A DNA stretch of 6,170 nt from contig JAHZFC010000125.1 in the NCBI GenBank assembly GCA_019421525.1, forward strand, positions 1 through 6,170. The letters are read 5' to 3'. Every line of letters begins with the position of its first letter. The stretch's first letter is position 1. The position numbers and the translations under genes are program-made. Below the pieces are notes generated by a model that was given only the letters and a program-made list of their open reading frames with translations, did not search any database and was not told where the DNA came from. Positions 1 to 5,464 of this stretch are shown one piece after another. Source of the stretch: Clostridiales bacterium (GTDB lineage: Bacteria > Bacillota > Clostridia > Oscillospirales > Oscillospiraceae).

Positions 1-1867
1 TGTCCTCTGCCTGGAGGGTCTCCGTCCCCGCGTGGTTGGCCGCTGCCGTATAGGTCCAGGTGCCGGTGAAGGTCACGCCAGCTTCTGTCATTGTTGTGCT
101 GCATGGCTCCCATTTTTCCAATTTCCAGGTGCCCACGGTCACACCGTTCTCGACGACATCATAGGTCGTACCTACCGCCGGAGCGCCACTCACAAGGTCA
201 ACAGCGGCTCCCACATAGTAGGTATTGCTGTCGCTCACTTTGAAAGCTCCGCTTTGGGTGCTGATCGCTTCAGGCAGTTCCTTTCCTGTTGTGCCGCTGA
301 CATAATGGTAGGTCACGCTATATTGGGGCGCATCCGTTGCCGAGAAGGTGAACACATGGTCAATGTTAGCATCCAACGCAGCGATATTGACGCTCCCGCC
401 AGTCAGGTCTATTGTGCTCGCACTTCCATGTGAGTTATTGCTCTCGTCAGTCCATTCCGTGGTATTCTCAGGCAGTTCCGCAAGGGTGATTTGGGTATTC
501 AAGGCATTGTTTGCCCAGCCGCCCTTTTTCCCTTCGTTTTTTTCTTGATCACTAGATTCATCTGTGATTCCGTTAAAGCTTGGGAGTAAGAAGTCATCTA
601 ATGCTTTTACTGTGATATATGTTTTTGTGTCTGTTGGTGCGGTGGTGTCATCCGGTACAGAATACTGCACGGTATACGGCGTATTCAAATAAATAGTCAG
701 TGTAGTCGTGCCTTGTACATTATCAATGGTGCATTTGCCATCATTCGCCATCGAAGGTGCCGTCCAGCCTGTCATACCATAAATAAAAGTCCCATAGACC
801 CCTTGAAGCACATAGTTCTCGCCAGGGTCAAGGCTGATATCGGCTGCATTATAGTTCTCATAAACATAGCTGTAACGCAACTTACCGTTCTCAATAGTCG
901 GTTCGCCATCAAGACTGGGCGTACCCCCGGCATTGGTCACGCTGGAAATGTAGGTCGTCCAGTTCTCTTCTGTCAGGGTTACTGGCACACCATCCGCATA
1001 GACCGCAATATCGATATAACTCTCTCCTGATACCGTGGTCGTAGTATATTTTCCATAGACCGTAATGTTATTACTGATTGGATCGTTTTCTTCTACTTTA
1101 TTTTGGCAATTCGCATCATAGTACCAGCCCTCAAAGGTATAGGTAACGGTTCCCTGTTGCCGAGTCTGAGCCATTTCCGGTTTTGCGAAAACTGAAAAAG
1201 CTGTTTTTTCATTCTCATAGTCAATAAAAGCTGTATCCGCAGGTTCTCCGCTGGCCGAGACATGGGAAAATCCAGTGTTGCCAGGAAACTGCACCATATA
1301 GGTCACAGACACTTTATCACTGAGATTGACACGGCCATCCACATGCCAACAATAACCATCGTACCCACTTGTGTTAAATGATTTGTCGTCGATATTAAAG
1401 CCCGTGCTGCTGGAGTACCGGTACCACTCAATGGAATAAGTATTTGCGGAAGGATTGGTGCTCTCTCCCTCATAATAATATTTCTTTTCCTCGTATGTAA
1501 TTGTTGGGTACGTTTCCACTTTGGTTTGGTTCGTCCCAGTGCCGAATGTCTGTTCCTGTCCAACTGGTGGGCACGTCATATAAGTTTTATTGTTGTCGTC
1601 AATCGATACCGTTCCGCCTTTATACTGTCCATTAGGCCGGCCAAGGTTAGAACTTACGCTGCCTTGCCCGACAAATGTAAACGCAGTCGCGTCACGGGTC
1701 GGTGAGGTCCCCCGCTCTGGATTCAAGATATAGTAGTAGGCATCATATTGACCTCCGGCTCTATCATAATCGCCATTTCCCGCCGCCAGGGCGGTACTGG
1801 GCAGCAGCCCGATACACAGTGCCAGGACGCACAGCAGGCTCACCGCGCGCCGTAAACTTCGCTTCAT
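1..1867 (-). CDS. Secreted cell-surface protein with InlB-type and SHIRT-like beta repeats (C-terminus outside the window)
   Basis: I translated this frame by hand from the ATG at 1867..1865 and it stays open for 622 codons to base 2, with no stop. Residues 1-29 form a Sec signal peptide: basic MKRSLRR, a hydrophobic stretch, then LLPSTALAA with likely cleavage after A28 or A29. Residues about 30-180 are Tyr/Gly/Asn-rich with no family I recognise. Residues about 239-274 fit an InlB/Flg_new repeat, with the FEGWYYD core and an ITVYGKY ending. Residues about 283-404 look like another all-beta module. Residues about 514-609 (SVTYHYVSG ... TFTGTWTYT) resemble SHIRT/MucBP-like adhesin repeats. 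Such modules build stalks of cell-wall or S-layer-linked adhesins; the anchor would lie in the missing C-terminus. An AGGAGG lies 11 bases before the start. The gene follows the zinc-ribbon gene by 28 bases and is clearly AT-richer than it. An extracellular role is fairly sure; adhesion is inferred. Confidence 0.85.
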   Translation of the reverse strand, partial: MKRSLRRAVSLLCVLALCIGLLPSTALAAGNGDYDRAGGQYDAYYYILNPERGTSPTRDATAFTFVGQGSVSSNLGRPNGQYKGGTVSIDDNNKTYMTCPPVGQEQTFGTGTNQTKVETYPTITYEEKKYYYEGESTNPSANTYSIEWYRYSSSTGFNIDDKSFNTSGYDGYCWHVDGRVNLSDKVSVTYMVQFPGNTGFSHVSASGEPADTAFIDYENEKTAFSVFAKPEMAQTRQQGTVTYTFEGWYYDANCQNKVEENDPISNNITVYGKYTTTTVSGESYIDIAVYADGVPVTLTEENWTTYISSVTNAGGTPSLDGEPTIENGKLRYSYVYENYNAADISLDPGENYVLQGVYGTFIYGMTGWTAPSMANDGKCTIDNVQGTTTLTIYLNTPYTVQYSVPDDTTAPTDTKTYITVKALDDFLLPSFNGITDESSDQEKNEGKKGGWANNALNTQITLAELPENTTEWTDESNNSHGSASTIDLTGGSVNIAALDANIDHVFTFSATDAPQYSVTYHYVSGTTGKELPEAISTQSGAFKVSDSNTYYVGAAVDLVSGAPAVGTTYDVVENGVTVGTWKLEKWEPCSTTMTEAGVTFTGTWTYTAAANHAGTETLQAED

Positions 1868-1884
1868 AACATGAGTTTCCTCCT
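1864..1884 (-). promoter_or_regulatory. Ribosome binding site with a two-codon ORF overlapping the surface-protein start
   Basis: On the minus strand AGGAGG lies at 1884..1879. The first ATG after it (1872..1870, spacing 6) opens a minimal reading frame ATG TTA TGA whose stop overlaps the real start codon (1867..1865) as ATGA. The main ATG is 11 bases from the AGGAGG, which is longer than ideal. The signal peptide begins only at the 1867 ATG, so that is the biological start. The mini-ORF could tune initiation by coupling, or be chance. Confidence 0.5.
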
Positions 1885-1895
1885 TTTCTCAAAGA

Positions 1896-2822
1896 TCAGA
1901 TCTCTATATAAACACCCTTGCGGGTGGTTTTGCCCGCCGCCGGGGGACTGCGGACTGTGGCCCGCACCCGCCCGGAGCACACCGGGCAGCCGCACTTCTG
2001 CTTCCCCGTCCGGCTGTGGATCCGGGCCTTCCACACGTGCCCCTCCGGGCACTGCCACCACACCTCCCGCCGGGACCCCGCCGTCACCTGGTCCGGCGTG
2101 AGAGGGGCGTTCAGGGAGGGGTGCCACTGCCCGGCGATCTGGGGGTGGAGAGATGCCAGGTCGTTGAAGCCGGGCAGCACCTTCTTCCCGGCGCAGTAGG
2201 GGCAGCCCGACCCCTTATAGGTCCGGGCGGCCACCGCCGCGCGCCAGGAGTGCCCCAGCCCGCACCGCCACCACACCTTGCGGTTGCTGTAGGGGGAGAC
2301 GGCCTCCGGGGACAGCGCCCCGTTCTTCTCCCGGTCCCACTGGGCGGCCACCGCCGGGAACAGGGTGGCCAGGTCGGTCTCCCCGGGGACCGGCACCTTC
2401 CCCGCGCACACCGGGCACCCCTCCCCGGCGCTCCGGGCTATGACCAGGGCCTGCCACTGGTGGCCCTTTTCGCACACCCACCACACCTTCCTGTGGCTGC
2501 CCGGCCGGACCTCCCACGGGGTGAGGGCGCCGTTCTTCGTGGGGTGCCACTGGGCGGCCAGCCTGGGCCGCAGGGTGGCCAGGTCGTTCACCCCCGGCAC
2601 CACCAGCTTGCCCGCGCACACCGGGCACCCGGCGCCCAGGAGCCGGGACTTCACCTCCGCCTGCCACTCGTGGCCCTTCCCGCACACCCACCACACCTTC
2701 TTATGGCTGCCATAGCTCACCTCTTCCGGGGTGAGCGCCCCGTTCTTCACCGGATGCCACTGCGCCAGCAGCTCCTGTTTCCCCGCCTGCCGGCAGCGCT
2801 CCGCCAGGCTCTCACGTCCCAT
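1896..2822 (-). CDS. Protein of four tandem zinc-ribbon repeats (DUF4379/PF14311-like), function unknown
   Basis: The protein has 308 residues from the ATG at 2822, chosen because AGGAGG sits 8 bases upstream (2836..2831) and the first repeat starts almost at once. Four copies of one module follow with a 70-71 residue period. Each has a QW-(H/D) start, a (L/V)TP/SP turn, a VWW-x-C-x3-GH-x-W segment and a GCP-x-C-(A/S)GK/R end. Putative zinc ligands in repeat 1 are C47, H51, C66 and C69, with equivalents at C117/H121/C136/C139, C187/H191/C207/C210 and C258/H262/C279/C282; all four sets are intact. A basic tail follows (about 285-308). There is no signal peptide or membrane segment, so it is probably cytoplasmic. 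Zinc binding is well supported. Nucleic-acid binding is a common role for such ribbons but is not shown here. It is followed after 28 bases by the surface-protein gene. The 97%-open upstream extension to 3038 is not favoured. Confidence 0.85.
   Translation of the reverse strand: MGRESLAERCRQAGKQELLAQWHPVKNGALTPEEVSYGSHKKVWWVCGKGHEWQAEVKSRLLGAGCPVCAGKLVVPGVNDLATLRPRLAAQWHPTKNGALTPWEVRPGSHRKVWWVCEKGHQWQALVIARSAGEGCPVCAGKVPVPGETDLATLFPAVAAQWDREKNGALSPEAVSPYSNRKVWWRCGLGHSWRAAVAARTYKGSGCPYCAGKKVLPGFNDLASLHPQIAGQWHPSLNAPLTPDQVTAGSRREVWWQCPEGHVWKARIHSRTGKQKCGCPVCSGRVRATVRSPPAAGKTTRKGVYIEI
1968..2771 (-). repeat. Four tandem repeats of about 210 bp encoding the zinc ribbons
   Basis: Repeat units correspond to about 2771..2607, 2561..2397, 2351..2184 and 2138..1968, joined by PG-x-(N/T)DLA-(T/S)L-type linkers. 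Units 1 and 2 are the most alike at both protein and DNA level (for example the block for WWVC...GH and the block for GCPVCAGK). Unit 4 is the most diverged: it reads NAPL instead of NGAL and carries an extra Cys before the CPVC pair. This suggests growth by duplication, with the newest copies at the N-terminal end. Such repeats can change copy number by recombination. Confidence 0.75.
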
Positions 2823-2830
2823 ACCTGCCC

Positions 2831-2836
2831 CCTCCT
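2831..2836 (-). promoter_or_regulatory. Ribosome binding site deciding the zinc-ribbon gene start
   Basis: AGGAGG on the minus strand, 8 bases before the ATG at 2822..2820. It is the best Shine-Dalgarno match in this stretch and supports the 308-residue protein rather than a 380-residue version starting at 3038. Confidence 0.8.
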
Positions 2837-2857
2837 CTCTCTGCGGGCCGACATTGA

Positions 2858-2875
2858 GACAAAATGGATATTTTG
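2858..2875. repeat. Left inverted repeat (IRL), candidate recombinase core site
   Basis: GACAAAATGGATATTTTG on the plus strand is the exact reverse complement of 3112..3129. It is itself a near-palindrome: arms CAAAAT/ATTTTG around an asymmetric GGAT centre. This is the form of a tyrosine-recombinase core site, with inverted arms and a short directional spacer. It lies 36 bases before the zinc-ribbon start codon. Confidence 0.6.
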
Positions 2876-2921
2876 CCTTTTCTATTCTTACCGCCAAGAG
2901 ATTTCCAGCTCTCTGAAGCAG

Positions 2922-2951
2922 CAAAAATGCCCCGTGCCTGCGGCACGGGGC
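2922..2951 (-). terminator. Rho-independent terminator inside the repeat-flanked segment
   Basis: A perfect 10-bp GC-rich stem (2929..2938 with 2942..2951), three-base loop, followed on the minus strand by ATTTTTGC (five T at 2927..2923). It would stop transcripts coming from the recombinase gene or from a promoter within the segment before they reach the zinc-ribbon gene. There is no T-run in the plus direction in the present orientation. Confidence 0.8.
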
Positions 2952-2974
2952 GTAGAAATGGGCATGGACACCAG

Positions 2975-3001
2975 ACCGGTCCAGTTTTTTCCTTGACCGG
3001 T
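2975..3001. repeat. ACCGGTC/GACCGGT dyad
   Basis: ACCGGTC at 2975..2981 is inverted as GACCGGT at 2995..3001 with a 13-base T-rich gap; the left copy is also part of the 8-base palindrome GACCGGTC. It may be a hairpin or a protein-binding site within the candidate switch. On the plus strand it is followed by a loose T-rich run, which would make only a weak terminator. Confidence 0.35.
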
Positions 3002-3032
3002 TTTCTTTGTCATGCCGCAAACCTGAAAATCC

Positions 3033-3061
3033 TTGCATTATAACTGCCTTTATGCTATCAT
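3033..3061 (+). promoter_or_regulatory. Candidate plus-strand promoter inside the segment, facing the recombinase end
   Basis: TTGCAT (3033..3038), 17 bases, then TATCAT (3056..3061) preceded by TGC, giving an extended -10. The -10 matches the sigma-70 consensus at 5 of 6 positions; the -35 is weak at 3 of 6. As given, it points away from the zinc-ribbon gene and into the hairpin plus T-run at 3109..3138. If the segment were inverted, the transcription start would fall about 97 bases before the zinc-ribbon ATG. Confidence 0.35.
3037..3042 (-). promoter_or_regulatory. Consensus -10 hexamer facing the zinc-ribbon gene, no good -35
   Basis: TATAAT on the minus strand. I find no acceptable -35 at 16-19 bases upstream and no TGn extension, so its activity is doubtful. 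Any transcript from it would meet the terminator at 2951..2922 before reaching the zinc-ribbon gene. Confidence 0.2.
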
Positions 3062-3108
3062 ACTCATATGTATAGAGGCCGCTTATCCGGGTTTTCGGCT
3101 GTTATTTG

Positions 3109-3138
3109 GGACAAAATATCCATTTTGTCCTGTTTTTT
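3109..3138 (+). terminator. Weak plus-strand terminator formed by the right repeat and a T-run
   Basis: GGACAAAAT and ATTTTGTCC pair as a perfect 9-bp stem around ATCC (3109..3130), followed by TG and six T (3133..3138). The stem is AT-rich, so efficiency may be low. The T-run lies outside the repeat-flanked segment and would stay on the recombinase side whichever way the segment faced. Confidence 0.4.
3112..3129. repeat. Right inverted repeat (IRR), candidate recombinase core site
   Basis: Exact reverse complement of 2858..2875. This copy has the better internal symmetry: its palindromic arms extend to 9 bp (3109..3117 with 3122..3130). It begins 12 bases after the recombinase stop codon. 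I found no third full copy in the window. Confidence 0.6.
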
Positions 3139-3141
3139 ATG

Positions 3142-3987
3142 TCACGAGATCAGCCGCAGGCTGTCCAGCGTCCGCGCGTGCTCCGCTCCGGTGGAGATGA
3201 GGTAGATGCGGGTGGTCTCGATGCTGCTGTGGCCCAGCACGTCGGCCAGCTTGGCCACGTCCCTGCACGCCCGGTAGAAGCACCGGGCGAACAGGTGCCG
3301 CAGGTTGTGGGGGAACACCCTGGAGGGCTCCACCCCCGCCGCCCGGCACAAAGCCTTCATCTCCGCCCAGATCTGCTTTCGGGACAGCCCTCTGCCGCTT
3401 CTGGTCAGGAAGATCTCTCCGGAGGCGGTGTTTTGCTTTTGGGCGTATTTCAGCAGTTTCCGGCACAGCTTGTTGGGGATGAGGATGGTGCGGATCTTGC
3501 CCTTGAGGGAGATCTCAGCCCTCCCCTGCCGGGCGGCCTCCACCGTGAGGTACTTGACCTCGCTGACCCGGATGCCCGTGGCGCAGATGGCCTCCATCAG
3601 CAGCGCCAGCCGCGGCCTGCCCTGCCGCCGCGCCGTCTCCAGGAGCCGTTCGTAATCTGCCCGGGTCAGTTCCCGGTCCGCGTCCCGGAATGTCTTTCGC
3701 TGGATCTTCAGGTGTCTGGCACAGCACTCCTCCCAGCCCAGGAAGGAGAAGAACCGGTCCAGGGCGGTCAGCTTGCCGTTGATGGTGGATGCGGCCAGCC
3801 CCTGCGCCTGCAGGGCATCCCGCCACCGGGCGGCGGCGCTGCTGTCCACCGGGCGGCTGCCCCAAAAGGCTGCGAAGGCGTGGATCTCCCGGAGGTATTT
3901 CCGGATCGTGGCGGCACTGCGCTCCTCCCGGCGCAGCTGGCGCACAAAGGTGCGGCACTGTCCCTCATCTATGCGTCGACCAGTCAT
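3142..3987 (-). CDS. Tyrosine recombinase/integrase, XerC/XerD type
   Basis: The protein has 281 residues, about the size of simple Xer-like recombinases without an N-terminal arm-binding domain. Residues about 6-90 form the SAM-like core-binding domain. Residues about 105-275 form the catalytic domain. The active-site set is complete: R140 (ATGIRVSE), K162 in the beta-hairpin (SLKGK), H227 and R230 (PHNLRH), H253 (LGHSS) and nucleophile Y262 (TRIYL). It should cut and rejoin DNA at short inverted-arm core sites through a 3'-phosphotyrosine link. The start at 3987 has AGGGGG 7 bases upstream. The gene reads toward the inverted-repeat segment, whose right repeat begins 12 bases after its stop. 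No excisionase, relaxase or phage gene is next to it, so a local DNA-inversion role is more attractive than an element integrase. A Xer-like integrase of a small element remains possible. Confidence 0.93.
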   Translation of the reverse strand: MTGRRIDEGQCRTFVRQLRREERSAATIRKYLREIHAFAAFWGSRPVDSSAAARWRDALQAQGLAASTINGKLTALDRFFSFLGWEECCARHLKIQRKTFRDADRELTRADYERLLETARRQGRPRLALLMEAICATGIRVSEVKYLTVEAARQGRAEISLKGKIRTILIPNKLCRKLLKYAQKQNTASGEIFLTRSGRGLSRKQIWAEMKALCRAAGVEPSRVFPHNLRHLFARCFYRACRDVAKLADVLGHSSIETTRIYLISTGAEHARTLDSLRLIS

Positions 3988-4019
3988 TATATGGCCCCCT
4001 TTTGCAGTGTAATGTCTCT

Positions 4020-4049
4020 ATTTTACCTGTTCTTTGCCCTGATATGCAA
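4020..4049 (-). promoter_or_regulatory. Candidate promoter of the recombinase gene
   Basis: On the minus strand TTGCAT (4049..4044), 18 bases, TAAAAT (4025..4020). The -10 matches 5 of 6; the -35 matches only 3 of 6 and equals the TTGCAT of the candidate promoter inside the switch. The predicted start lies about 25 bases before the recombinase ATG. Confidence 0.4.
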
Positions 4050-4063
4050 AAAAAGTGAACAGG
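4026..4063. repeat. Nested inverted repeat over the recombinase promoter (possible operator)
   Basis: CCTGTTC at 4026..4032 is inverted as GAACAGG at 4057..4063, and inside it TTTGC (4033..4037) is inverted as GCAAA (4046..4050). The dyad covers the spacer and -35 of the candidate recombinase promoter, a place where a repressor or the recombinase itself could bind. The remaining sequence 4064..4156 shows no gene or clear signal. Confidence 0.35.
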
Positions 4064-4156
4064 GGCACTGGGCACGCACGGTCTCCCGCCCGACCAAAGA
4101 CATGACGGCAGGGACCATCGGGGCCAGATGTGCCCTCTCCGATGCCCTGTCTATAC

Positions 4157-4199
4157 AACGAACGGCCCCCCGGGGATCTTCCCCGGGGGGCCGTTCGTT
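4157..4199. terminator. Strong hairpin terminator after the serine hydrolase gene
   Basis: A perfect 19-bp stem, 4157..4175 with 4181..4199, and a five-base loop. The stem is very GC-rich at its top and ends in AACGAACG/CGTTCGTT. It starts 16 bases after the hydrolase stop codon, so it serves that minus-strand gene and shields the recombinase promoter from read-through. T-tracts outside the stem are short on both strands, so strength depends on the stem; it may act in both directions. Confidence 0.75.
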
Positions 4200-4215
4200 T
4201 CATATCCTGATCGCG

Positions 4216-5358
4216 CTATGGGGCGCAGGCGTCGACGATGTCGTTGACGAACTGCCAGTACATATCACTGCTGCCTTCATGGTGGCTGGTAAACACCACC
4301 ACCAGCTCCAGGTCGGGCACCACGAAGATGAACTGCCCCCAGTGGCCCTGGGCGAAGTATGCCGGATGGTCCCCCTGCCCGAATGTGCGGACCCACCACT
4401 GGTAGCCATAGTCGGAGCGGTCCCGGGACAGGTCGAACTGGACCGTGGTGGACTGCTCCACCCAGTCCGCCGGGACCAGCTGCTCTCCCCGCCAGACGCC
4501 GCCGTCCAGGTAAAGCTGGCCAAATTTCGCCATGTCGTAGACGTTCATGGAAAAGCCGTTTCCCCCGTCGGCATTTCCCTGGGGATCTGTGCCGCACTGG
4601 ACGCTGTCCATCTCCATGGGGCCGAAGAGCACCTGACGGCCGTACTCCATCAGGCTCATCCCCGTGGCCTGCTCCAGAATGACAGACAGCAGATGGGTGT
4701 TCCCGGTGGAGTAATCAAAGGTGGTCCCCGGCGCGGCGGCCAAGGGCCGCTCAAAAAGGAAGGCCACCCAGTCGTCTGACGCCCGCCATTGTCCCCATAG
4801 GGAGCTGTCGGTGCTCTGCAGGCCGGAGGTATGGGTGAGCAGATGCCGGATGGTGATGTCTCTCAAGCGCTCATCCTCCGCCTCCAGCAGCTGGGGAAAA
4901 TAGCCGGCGATGGGGACGTCCACCCCCGGAAGATACCCCTGCTCGATGGCGATGCCCACCAGGGCGCTGGTGACGCTCTTGGAGCAGGACTGGAGGGTGA
5001 ACAGGGTCGTTTCATCATAGCCCTCTTTGAAATACTCGTCTACGATCGTCCCGTCCCGAACGATCACGCAGGACTGCACCTGGGTATCGTCCAGCCGGTC
5101 ATGAAGGGCGGTCAGCACGGCGCCGTCCAGGCGATGCTCCTCCGGGCTGCCGTTCTCCCAGGTCCAAGGCTCCGGCGTAGGCGAGGGCGTGGGGGCAGGC
5201 GTGGGAGCGGGCGAAGGCGAGGGGGCCGACGAGGGCTCGGCTGTGACGGCGGGCGACGGGGAGGGCGACGGGCTGACCACGCCTCCGGCTTGGCCGCCGC
5301 AGCCGGCCAGGCAGGCAGCCAGCGCCAGGGCCAGCGGCAGAGATGACCATTTTTTCAT
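4216..5358 (-). CDS. Lipoprotein serine hydrolase, class C beta-lactamase/6-aminohexanoate-dimer hydrolase type (COG1680)
   Basis: The protein has 380 residues from the ATG at 5358, set by GGAGG 6 bases upstream (5369..5365) and by a lipoprotein signal starting there: MKKW, hydrophobic core, lipobox LAGC with C20 as lipidated Cys. Residues 29-64 are a Ser/Pro/Thr/Ala linker holding the domain away from the membrane. The catalytic domain is about 75-380. The nucleophile motif SxxK is S124-C-S-K127. Y216 in DYSTGN matches the Tyr motif region, and G338-H339-W-G stands where penicillin-recognising enzymes have KTG, as is usual in esterase/NylB-like members. Other family marks are RHLLTHTSGL (171-180) and NTHLLS (220-225). 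It acts outside the cell. The substrate cannot be told: peptide, amide, ester or beta-lactam are all found in this superfamily. It is transcribed alone, diverging from the PAS regulator. Confidence 0.9.
   Translation of the reverse strand: MKKWSSLPLALALAACLAGCGGQAGGVVSPSPSPSPAVTAEPSSAPSPSPAPTPAPTPSPTPEPWTWENGSPEEHRLDGAVLTALHDRLDDTQVQSCVIVRDGTIVDEYFKEGYDETTLFTLQSCSKSVTSALVGIAIEQGYLPGVDVPIAGYFPQLLEAEDERLRDITIRHLLTHTSGLQSTDSSLWGQWRASDDWVAFLFERPLAAAPGTTFDYSTGNTHLLSVILEQATGMSLMEYGRQVLFGPMEMDSVQCGTDPQGNADGGNGFSMNVYDMAKFGQLYLDGGVWRGEQLVPADWVEQSTTVQFDLSRDRSDYGYQWWVRTFGQGDHPAYFAQGHWGQFIFVVPDLELVVVFTSHHEGSSDMYWQFVNDIVDACAP
5167..5274 (-). repeat. Low-complexity repeats coding the Pro/Ser/Thr linker
   Basis: Short GC-rich repeats encode residues 29-64 of the lipoprotein hydrolase (SPSPSP, then alternating TP/AP/SP). 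Such linkers span the cell wall between the lipid anchor and the enzyme domain. The repeats are prone to slippage, so length is likely to vary between strains. Confidence 0.7.
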
Positions 5359-5435
5359 AAAATACCTCCGTTCGGGTGAGATATCTGTGTGCGGAGCCCC
5401 GCCGGCGGGGGACCGGATGCGCTCCCCGTATCGAT

Positions 5436-5464
5436 ATCGTAAGGTCAGAAGGGTAAAATGTCTA
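5436..5464 (-). promoter_or_regulatory. Candidate promoter of the serine hydrolase gene
   Basis: On the minus strand TAGACA (5464..5459; 5 of 6), 17 bases, TACGAT (5441..5436; 4 of 6). Transcription would start near 5429, leaving a leader of about 70 bases. The motif ATATCGTA occurs over the -10 (5434..5441) and again just upstream of the -35 (5471..5478), possible regulator sites. I saw no GG/GC -24/-12 sigma-54 promoter here. Confidence 0.45.

Larger units (their letters stand above)
2858..3129. other. Candidate invertible DNA segment (phase-variation switch)
   Basis: Two 18-base perfect inverted repeats with oppositely oriented centres (GGAT against ATCC) enclose about 236 bp without a convincing gene. 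The segment lies between the 3' end of a tyrosine recombinase gene and the start of the zinc-ribbon/surface-protein genes. It holds a strong minus-strand terminator near the left end, a 7-bp dyad in the middle, and promoter-like sequences facing both ways. Site-specific recombination between inverted core sites flips the enclosed DNA; known switches of this kind (fimS, clostridial and Bacteroides invertible promoters) have the same layout. Inversion itself is inferred. Alternatives are a small non-autonomous element or two operator-like palindromes. Confidence 0.45.

Noticed and set aside
1903..1935. Short hairpin CACCC-GCAA-GGGTG near the end of the zinc-ribbon gene as a terminator
   Set aside because: The stem is only 5 bp, lies inside the coding region, and the following minus-strand sequence (TTTATATAG) is a poor T-tract.
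1968..2771. CRISPR-like array
   Set aside because: The repeated blocks are coding repeats of about 210 bp with conserved protein motifs, not short repeats with unique spacers.
2016..2996. Long plus-strand open frames opposite the zinc-ribbon and recombinase genes (up to 557 codons at 3106..4779)
   Set aside because: They are Pro/Arg/Gly-rich mirror frames of GC-rich genes, have no ribosome binding sites, and cross clear intergenic terminators.
2858..3129. Reading the inverted repeats as the ends of a MITE or insertion sequence
   Set aside because: I see no target-site duplication outside the repeats and no transposase inside. The repeats are internally palindromic with a directional centre and lie beside a tyrosine recombinase, which fits core sites better. 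A MITE is not fully excluded.
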